Shown piece by piece: positions 62,449 to 64,000 of a stretch of 64,000 nucleotides of DNA (position 1 is its first letter; the number at the start of each line of letters is the position of its first letter). Under the pieces are notes generated by a model. It worked only from the letters and a program-made list of their open reading frames with translations, was not told where the DNA came from and searched no databases. Location of the stretch: NCBI RefSeq assembly GCF_040371945.1, contig NZ_BAABWS010000001.1, positions 558,001 to 622,000 of the forward strand, written 5' to 3'. The stretch is from Litorivita sp040371945. Lineage in GTDB: Bacteria > Pseudomonadota > Alphaproteobacteria > Rhodobacterales > Rhodobacteraceae. A program made the translations under genes and the position numbers.

Positions 62449-64000
62449 TCAATTCGATGTCAGCGTTATACCAGCGGCGGGCGCAGGTTCAATCTCTGGC
62501 CGCAGCCCCAAAAGCGGCGCGACGCGGCGGATCATTTCGGCGGCGACCGGAACGGCGGTCCAACCGGCGGTGCGGCGCGGTTTGTCGCCCGAGGTTTCCA
62601 CCGGCTCGTCCAGCGTCACGATAAGCACATATTTGGGGTCTTCGGCAGGGAACATCGAGGCAAAGGTCGCGATGACCTTATCCTTGTAATAACCGCCGCC
62701 CATTTCCTTGGGCTTGTCGGCGGTGCCGGTCTTGCCGCCGACATTATAACCGCGCACCTCGCCGAAACTGGCGGTGCCGTCGGTCACCACCTTGCGCAGC
62801 ATCACCCGCGAGGCGGCGGCCACTTCGGGGCGCATGATGCGCGCGCCATATTGCGGGCCCGATTGTTTCAAAAGCGTCGGCGTGACCTTGGTGCCGCCAT
62901 TGGCAATCGCCGCGTAGCCAGCGGCCAGATGCAGCGGCGAGGTCGACAGCCCGTGGCCGTAAGAAATCGTCATGGTCGAGATTTCCGACCAGTTGGGCGG
63001 CAACAACGGACGCCCGCCCGAGGCTTCGACCATCTCCAAGGGCACGGTTTCCAACAGGCCCAATTGGCCCAGAAACGCGCGCTGGCGCGCCGTGCCGATC
63101 ATCTGCGCGATGCGCGCCGTGCCGATGTTGGAGGATTTCTCGATGATCTTCGAGACCGACAACTCTTTGCCATAGTTATGAAAATCGCGGATCTTGTGGC
63201 GGCCCCATTTGAGCGGGCCGCGAATGTCGATCACCGTGTTGGGATTGACCAGCCCCAATTCCATCGCCTGTGCGGTGGTGAAAATCTTGAAGGTCGATCC
63301 CAACTCATAGACGCCTTGCACCGCGCGGTTGAACAGCACGCTGTCGGAGGGCACGCCCTCGGTGGCGGGGCGCGGGCGGTCGTTGGGGTCGAAATCGGGC
63401 AGGCTGACCAAGGCGACGACCTCGCCGGTGTGCACATCCATCAGCACCGCCGCCGCGCCTTTGGCATTCATCAGCTTCATACCGCCATGCAGCACCCGCT
63501 CGGCAGCGGCCTGCACCGTCAGATCGAGCGACAGTTCCAGCGGTTTGGAGGCGCGCGCCGGATCGCGCAATTCCTTGTCATAGAATTTCTCGATCCCCGC
63601 CACGCCGATCACCTCGGCGGCATGGACCCCCTCGCGGCCAAAGCTGGCCCCGCCAAGGATATGCGCGGCAATCGAGCCGTTGGGATAAAGCCGCATCTCG
63701 CGCGGGCCAAACAGCAGCCCCGGCTCGCCCAGATCATGCACCGCCTGCTTTTGCTCGGGGCTGATTTTCTTCTTGATCCACAAGAACTTGCGCTTTCCGG
63801 TGAAATCTTCGAGCAGCTCTTCGGCGTCCAGATCGGGGAAGATTTTCACCAATCCGGCCGCGGCGCGCTCGGCGTCGATCATCTGTTGCGGCTGGGCATA
63901 AAGGCTGTGGGTTTCGAAATTCGTCGCCAGAACCCGCCCGCGCCGGTCCACGATATCGGCGCGCTGCGTCAGGATCGAGGCCCCCGCCGCAGAGGCGCGC
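62449..64000 (-). CDS. ftsI: Septal transpeptidase FtsI (PBP3), 5' part beyond window
   Basis: Class B penicillin-binding protein; at least 516 residues are visible and the frame is open to the right edge, so the cytoplasmic start and membrane helix are missing. Visible start: ILTQRADIVDRRGRVLATNF, the usual pedestal beginning. Catalytic motifs: STFK (63286-63297, nucleophile serine), SSN (63127-63135) and KTG (62725-62733), all intact. It crosslinks septal peptidoglycan with FtsW. The C-terminus lacks a PASTA domain. First gene of the visible dcw run. Confidence 0.96.
   Translation of the reverse strand, partial: RASAAGASILTQRADIVDRRGRVLATNFETHSLYAQPQQMIDAERAAAGLVKIFPDLDAEELLEDFTGKRKFLWIKKKISPEQKQAVHDLGEPGLLFGPREMRLYPNGSIAAHILGGASFGREGVHAAEVIGVAGIEKFYDKELRDPARASKPLELSLDLTVQAAAERVLHGGMKLMNAKGAAAVLMDVHTGEVVALVSLPDFDPNDRPRPATEGVPSDSVLFNRAVQGVYELGSTFKIFTTAQAMELGLVNPNTVIDIRGPLKWGRHKIRDFHNYGKELSVSKIIEKSSNIGTARIAQMIGTARQRAFLGQLGLLETVPLEMVEASGGRPLLPPNWSEISTMTISYGHGLSTSPLHLAAGYAAIANGGTKVTPTLLKQSGPQYGARIMRPEVAAASRVMLRKVVTDGTASFGEVRGYNVGGKTGTADKPKEMGGGYYKDKVIATFASMFPAEDPKYVLIVTLDEPVETSGDKPRRTAGWTAVPVAAEMIRRVAPLLGLRPEIEPAPAAGITLTSN

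Noticed and set aside
1..64000. tRNA or rRNA genes
   Set aside because: I looked for T-loop (GGTTCGANTCC) and conserved rRNA stretches and saw none; the window is almost fully covered by protein genes.

Overview
The window is a high-GC chromosomal segment from an alphaproteobacterium, most probably a member of the Rhodobacterales (Roseobacter/Rhodobacter group). This rests on protein character and gene order: a dcw (division and cell wall) cluster carrying DUF2484 proteins between murC and murB, a very long-linker FtsZ, cobS close to cobT, a VPLPA-CTERM protein, an RTX protein ending in a Hint domain, and DnaA/CtrA/GANTC-like motifs of the kind used by alphaproteobacterial cell-cycle regulators. 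No rRNA, tRNA, IS element, prophage or CRISPR array was recognised.

Region 1 (1-8000): the edge of a pntAB transhydrogenase operon, a small methyltransferase-like membrane protein, a secreted metallo-beta-lactamase-fold protein with a degenerate first metal motif, an SDR dehydrogenase, and a TetR regulator divergent from a two-gene isoquinoline-1-oxidoreductase-like molybdenum hydroxylase. Two matching palindromes spaced 34 bp apart lie in front of the hydroxylase genes. Region 2 (8000-13330): a 1702-residue RTX protein with a duplicated non-RTX module and a C-terminal autoprocessing (Hint) domain, preceded by a 300-bp leader rich in inverted repeats.

Region 3 (13370-38760): mostly housekeeping and metabolic genes: a glutamine-amidotransferase-type hydrolase, pepN, an orphan double-GAF protein behind a perfect CtrA box, gatB, a VPLPA-CTERM surface protein, a thioesterase, a TauE/SafE exporter, BolA and J-domain proteins, msrB, a fasciclin/anti-sigma/ECF-sigma locus, cobS and cobT (separated by three genes), aminopeptidase P, a ClC channel and a D-lactate-dehydrogenase-type flavoprotein.

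Region 4 (38756-64000, almost all on the minus strand): the dcw cluster, transcribed from the right edge leftward: ftsI (partial), murE, murF, mraY, murD, ftsW, murG, murC, a small membrane protein, an APC permease, two DUF2484 proteins, murB, ddl, ftsQ, ftsA, ftsZ, lpxC, bamD, recN. Together these make the lipid-linked peptidoglycan precursor, build the divisome and start lipid A synthesis. One HI0933-family flavoprotein sits on the opposite strand inside the cluster. The points most worth a second look are the RTX-Hint protein and its leader, the tandem operators at 5068-5125, the cell-cycle motif cluster upstream of ftsZ, the perfect CtrA box at 19839, the helically phased 11-bp repeats upstream of murD, and the metal-site-altered MBL protein.
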